Positions 5,419-8,395 of a stretch of 8,395 nucleotides of DNA are shown one piece after another. A model generated the notes under the pieces. The model had not been told where the DNA came from and ran no database searches. It saw only the letters and a program-made list of their open reading frames with translations. Where the stretch lies: positions 1 through 8,395 of the forward strand of contig CANDCW010000096.1 in assembly GCA_947383275.1 (NCBI GenBank), given 5' to 3'. The position numbers and the translations under genes are program-made. The DNA comes from an uncultured Bacillota bacterium (GTDB taxonomy: Bacteria; Bacillota; Clostridia; Oscillospirales; Oscillospiraceae). Each line of letters opens with the position of its first letter. Position 1 is the stretch's first letter.

Positions 5419-7143
5419 CTATTTTAGCTTAGTTCTTGAGATAAAGTGATATTCCCCTGGGCCTTTTACAAAAACACGATACTGATAGGTTCCATAGTCG
5501 TATACTTTTATCTCGCCTGACTTCAACCTTGGATGATCCGTGAGAAGGCCGCTGCTGACGCGGGCCTTTTCCTTCTGGCTCAACCCTGGTTTTTTTATTT
5601 TACCACTTTTCTTCCCCTTTGTCGAGCTTCCTCCCAGCTTCCCATAGGAAAACCGCCCGTTTTTCTCCCGGGGCTGCCCTTTGTAGTCAAGCGTCAGGCC
5701 GTCCCCGGTATTCTGCTCAAAAGGGGCCGCTTCCTCTCCTCCGTAACCCAGCCCCGCCAGCGGGTCTCTGAGCGCAGTGACGTCCTGATACGTCTTCCCG
5801 GCGTTGGCCGCGATCTCCTCGTCGGTGATGCTGCCAAACATCCCCGTCTCCACAGACAGCGCTTTCAGCTCCTTTTGGGCTGTATCCGCCTGTATCAACC
5901 CGGCCTGGAACATATCTCGGACAGCAGATGCTTTCTTCTCCACGATTTCCGCCGCCTCCTTTGCCGTGGGCGTCCACAGAGGTGGGAATTGGATTTCCAA
6001 ATCGTCCGGCACCATACCCCAGGCAGACATACACAACACAGGCAGCAACTGCTCCAGAATGGGCCGCAGACGGGTTTCCCGCCGGATATCGATGTACTCA
6101 TAGTAGTTCTTCAGATCGCTTTCCCCAGTAGCGTTCATTCCCGCCGGGGATCGCCCGAACAGGCGCGTCATGGGAATATGCGTCTTAGCGCACAGATTGA
6201 GCTGGACAGCCTCTGTCACATGATCAAAGCCGGTGAAACTGTACTGGGTGTTATAGACCTTATCCCCGGCGTTCACCAGCCGTGTCCCAAAGTTGGACTG
6301 CATAACACTTTGCGCCTGCATAACCCGCCAGAACCGCCGCTGCTGTTCGGTTGAGGTAAGGGAAAAAAGCTGGTCGAGGTTTTGAACCTCCATCGTATCA
6401 ATGTTGGCCCGGAAGGTTAGGTTGCCCATGTTCTCCATCACGTTGTCGTAAAGAACAATATCCCGGTAAATCGGTTCGATGTCCGATTCTCCCCAATACA
6501 GTTCCGCCATTTCCTCCAAATACGGCAAAATTCCGCCGGTGAAGCGGATGATTCTGGAGTGGTGCACCCGAGTAGAAAAGCTGCTCTCAGGGTCCTCAAT
6601 GCGGTAGTATTTTGGCGCCATCTGGCCCCGGTGGAATACCAGCTCCGTATCCGGCGTAATACCACACCAGCGATCAAAAATTTGGACACCCTCAAACGTG
6701 CCGGGAAGAATGGCGCTCAGGTCCAGGGGCTTGTCCAGCACAGCCTCCTGCCCGCGTATGCGGATGAGCCCCGCCACACCGCCATACAGGCTTCCAAATT
6801 GCAGGCCACGGTCCAGACTTTCCCGCAGGCCAGTGTCCCGCTCCACCTGTTTTAGCGTCCTCAGGTGTTCCGGCCCAATGCCACCGCTCAGCGTGTACCA
6901 TTTTCGGGTCATGTCGTTGGGGATAATACTGACCACGCTCTTGCAAATCCCGCCGCTGCGGTATAGGGAATTTAGCAGGGCGTAATTGTCCGTCATGCGG
7001 GTCAATGGGTAGTCCGTGGCCTCCAACGGGGCCTGAGAGCCGTAGCCCAAGCGAAACAAAGGGTTGGAAAACTCATCCAGAACCGGTACACCGGTCTTAT
7101 CTGAGACCACACTCTGGATGGCCGATTCGTTATTCTCGCTCAA
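5419..7143 (-). CDS. Phage portal protein (DUF1073 / Acb1-N-like family) with extra basic C-terminal domain
   Basis: This is the portal ring subunit, through which DNA enters and leaves the head. Residues 1 to about 480 resemble the DUF1073 portal family: the N-terminal NPLFRLGYG region, SIIPNDMTRKWY near 72-83, and GRSPAGMNATGESDLKNYYEYI-type signature residues at 330-351. The start is TTG at 7143, chosen because AGGAGG lies 6 bases upstream and the next ATG would be residue 50, inside conserved sequence. Residues 485-574 are an appendage: a KGQPREKNGRF junction (488-498), a Gly/Ser/Lys linker (500-520) and a compact Tyr-rich domain (521-574). I count 22 Lys/Arg against 7 Asp/Glu in it. The appendage is lower in GC than the core. 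It recalls small nuclease or effector domains found at the ends of Firmicutes phage head proteins, but I cannot assign it. The stop TAG overlaps the next gene's ribosome binding site. Confidence 0.93.
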   Translation of the reverse strand: MSENNESAIQSVVSDKTGVPVLDEFSNPLFRLGYGSQAPLEATDYPLTRMTDNYALLNSLYRSGGICKSVVSIIPNDMTRKWYTLSGGIGPEHLRTLKQVERDTGLRESLDRGLQFGSLYGGVAGLIRIRGQEAVLDKPLDLSAILPGTFEGVQIFDRWCGITPDTELVFHRGQMAPKYYRIEDPESSFSTRVHHSRIIRFTGGILPYLEEMAELYWGESDIEPIYRDIVLYDNVMENMGNLTFRANIDTMEVQNLDQLFSLTSTEQQRRFWRVMQAQSVMQSNFGTRLVNAGDKVYNTQYSFTGFDHVTEAVQLNLCAKTHIPMTRLFGRSPAGMNATGESDLKNYYEYIDIRRETRLRPILEQLLPVLCMSAWGMVPDDLEIQFPPLWTPTAKEAAEIVEKKASAVRDMFQAGLIQADTAQKELKALSVETGMFGSITDEEIAANAGKTYQDVTALRDPLAGLGYGGEEAAPFEQNTGDGLTLDYKGQPREKNGRFSYGKLGGSSTKGKKSGKIKKPGLSQKEKARVSSGLLTDHPRLKSGEIKVYDYGTYQYRVFVKGPGEYHFISRTKLK

Positions 7144-7144
7144 G

Positions 7145-8395
7145 TTATCCCTCCTCTCCGTACCTCCACTTGGGCAAGCAGGTGTTTACGTAATATCTCA
7201 GCGCGTCCGGCCCATGGTCCAGAGCCTTGACGGGTTTCTCCACACCGTTCTCCGCTGCTTTACTATCCCACACATAGGATTGCAGCTCCCCAATTAGCCC
7301 CTCGCACCGCTCATTCACCCGGATGGCCTTGCGGCCAAGCAAAGAACTGGTGCGCCGGATACCATCCGGCACATCGTTGTCACCGGGGATGACGTACACG
7401 TCCCGCCGCTGTAGCGCCACAACAAAACTGGCGGCGGATGGGTCTACCACGGCGGGACAGAAAAATTGCGGGTCATCCCCCATGAAGTGTTTAAAATCAT
7501 CAGTATACTCCTGGTCTGTTTTCTGCCGTCCGCAGCGCTCCAAATCCCGGCTGTCCCAGCGGTATTCATTGTCCACCCAAACAATTTCGCCATCGTCGTA
7601 GATATCCAGCAGCACAAAGGGATTCGTTGTTCCGTAGTCACAGGCAATGTGCCGGGTGGCAACGTATTTCAGCCCCTTCGGCTTTTCGCTGTCCTGATAT
7701 ACGTGCGTATCTGGGTCAAACATATCGTAGATCAGGCCGTCACCCGCCGTCCATTCGCCGTCTATGTAGCGCTTTTTAAACACACCCTGGTACAGGCTGC
7801 GATACATAGCCTTGGTGCTTTCGGACAGGCTGGGATTGTCATCCATTGTGAAATGCAGATGGGTGGCGTTCTTCTCCCGGAGCTTTAGCAGCCACTCTTT
7901 GCGGAACCAATGCTGCGGTACGTCCGGGTTACAGTTGAACCACAGCTTTGCCCCTTCCACCGAGCACCGGGCAAGCGCCTGCTCCACGAACGACCGGGGC
8001 ATAAGGGCCACTTCGTCCAGCAGTACGCCGGCCAGCGTCACGCCCTGGATGAGCATATAGGACGATTCGTCCCGCCCGCCGAACACGTAGAAGCGGTTGC
8101 CCCGCTTCCCGCGGGAGACGGTCAGCACATGGTCTGAGCGGGTGTAGTTTAGCGCAAAGCCGTTCTGCACAAAATAGGTCATGGCCAGAAGCGGCTGGAT
8201 CACATTGCGCTCCGCGCTGCCCACCGTCTTCCCGCACAGCCCGAAGGAGCACCGGTCAAACTGCCCCATGGCCCAAAGAATAAAGGACAGGGACATGATG
8301 GACGTCTTGCCCGAGCGCACCGCCCCGTCACAAATCAGCGCCCGTTTGCCGGTGTATGGCCAGCGCAGTATTTCAATTTGCTTTGGAGATAGCAT
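7145..8395 (-). CDS. terL: Phage terminase large subunit (packaging ATPase/nuclease)
   Basis: This is the DNA-packaging motor protein, which docks on the portal, translocates DNA with ATP and cuts concatemers. The 416 residues show an N-terminal ATPase with a Walker A motif GAVRSGKT (24-31), a Walker B motif VLLDE (124-128) and a coupling-type FNCNP (153-157). The C-terminal half has the acidic residues expected of the RNase H-like nuclease: D253 in ACDYG, D318 in VVDPS, and D393/D397 in DHGPDAL. Length and the opening LSPKQ...RW...CDG fit PBSX-like terminases. The ATG is the last three bases of the window, so the ribosome binding site and any upstream extension cannot be seen; the N-terminus looks complete for the family. 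It ends in TAA one base before the portal start. The small terminase subunit would be expected just beyond the right edge (inference). Confidence 0.96.
   Translation of the reverse strand: MLSPKQIEILRWPYTGKRALICDGAVRSGKTSIMSLSFILWAMGQFDRCSFGLCGKTVGSAERNVIQPLLAMTYFVQNGFALNYTRSDHVLTVSRGKRGNRFYVFGGRDESSYMLIQGVTLAGVLLDEVALMPRSFVEQALARCSVEGAKLWFNCNPDVPQHWFRKEWLLKLREKNATHLHFTMDDNPSLSESTKAMYRSLYQGVFKKRYIDGEWTAGDGLIYDMFDPDTHVYQDSEKPKGLKYVATRHIACDYGTTNPFVLLDIYDDGEIVWVDNEYRWDSRDLERCGRQKTDQEYTDDFKHFMGDDPQFFCPAVVDPSAASFVVALQRRDVYVIPGDNDVPDGIRRTSSLLGRKAIRVNERCEGLIGELQSYVWDSKAAENGVEKPVKALDHGPDALRYYVNTCLPKWRYGEEG

Noticed and set aside
5419..5700. Acb1-type 2H phosphoesterase at the portal C-terminus
   Set aside because: The portal family shares a name with Acb1, but only one loose H-x-h-S (566-569) is seen. 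The paired HxT/S motifs needed for the enzyme are absent and the appendage is too short.
5533..6354. 273-codon plus-strand frame opposite the portal gene
   Set aside because: Complement of the portal coding sequence; composition is shadow-like and the window has no other plus-strand genes.

Overview
The window is one head-morphogenesis module of a tailed phage or, more likely, a prophage. Every supported gene lies on the minus strand, so transcription runs from the right edge to the left. The host is probably a GC-rich gut Firmicute of the Clostridia/Oscillospiraceae kind. This is inferred from strong AGGAGG-type Shine-Dalgarno sites, tight packing with stop/start overlaps, TTG and GTG starts, and the protein families present (DUF1073-type portal, phage_min_cap2-type minor head protein, DUF2213, cement protein, DUF2184-type capsid). 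No integrase, repressor, tRNA or attachment site is visible, so lysogeny is not proven here.

Layout in transcription order: large terminase (8395-7145); portal with an extra basic C-terminal domain (7143-5419); small acidic protein (5406-5149); minor head protein with an extra His-rich C-terminal domain (5148-3658); small acidic immunity-like protein (3661-3422); a 41-residue ORF (3418-3293); two small hairpins and a strong intrinsic terminator (3280-3204); DUF2213 prohead protease fused in frame to a scaffold-like region (3188-1968), with a probable internal start for a separate scaffold (2645); cement/decoration protein (1964-1443); major capsid protein (1430-399); a 99-residue head protein (386-87); and the start of another gene cut by the left edge (74-1).

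The core genes account for DNA packaging, the portal vertex, the prohead shell and its maturation. The part worth a second look is that two virion proteins, the portal and the minor head protein, each end in a variable-looking domain. Each is followed at once by a small acidic ORF, and each pair lies in a local GC trough (about 46% by hand count, against about 65-68% in adjacent core coding sequence). This is the arrangement expected of phage-borne polymorphic toxin/immunity cassettes. The second cassette is closed by an intrinsic terminator in the middle of an operon that must still be transcribed to make capsid protein.
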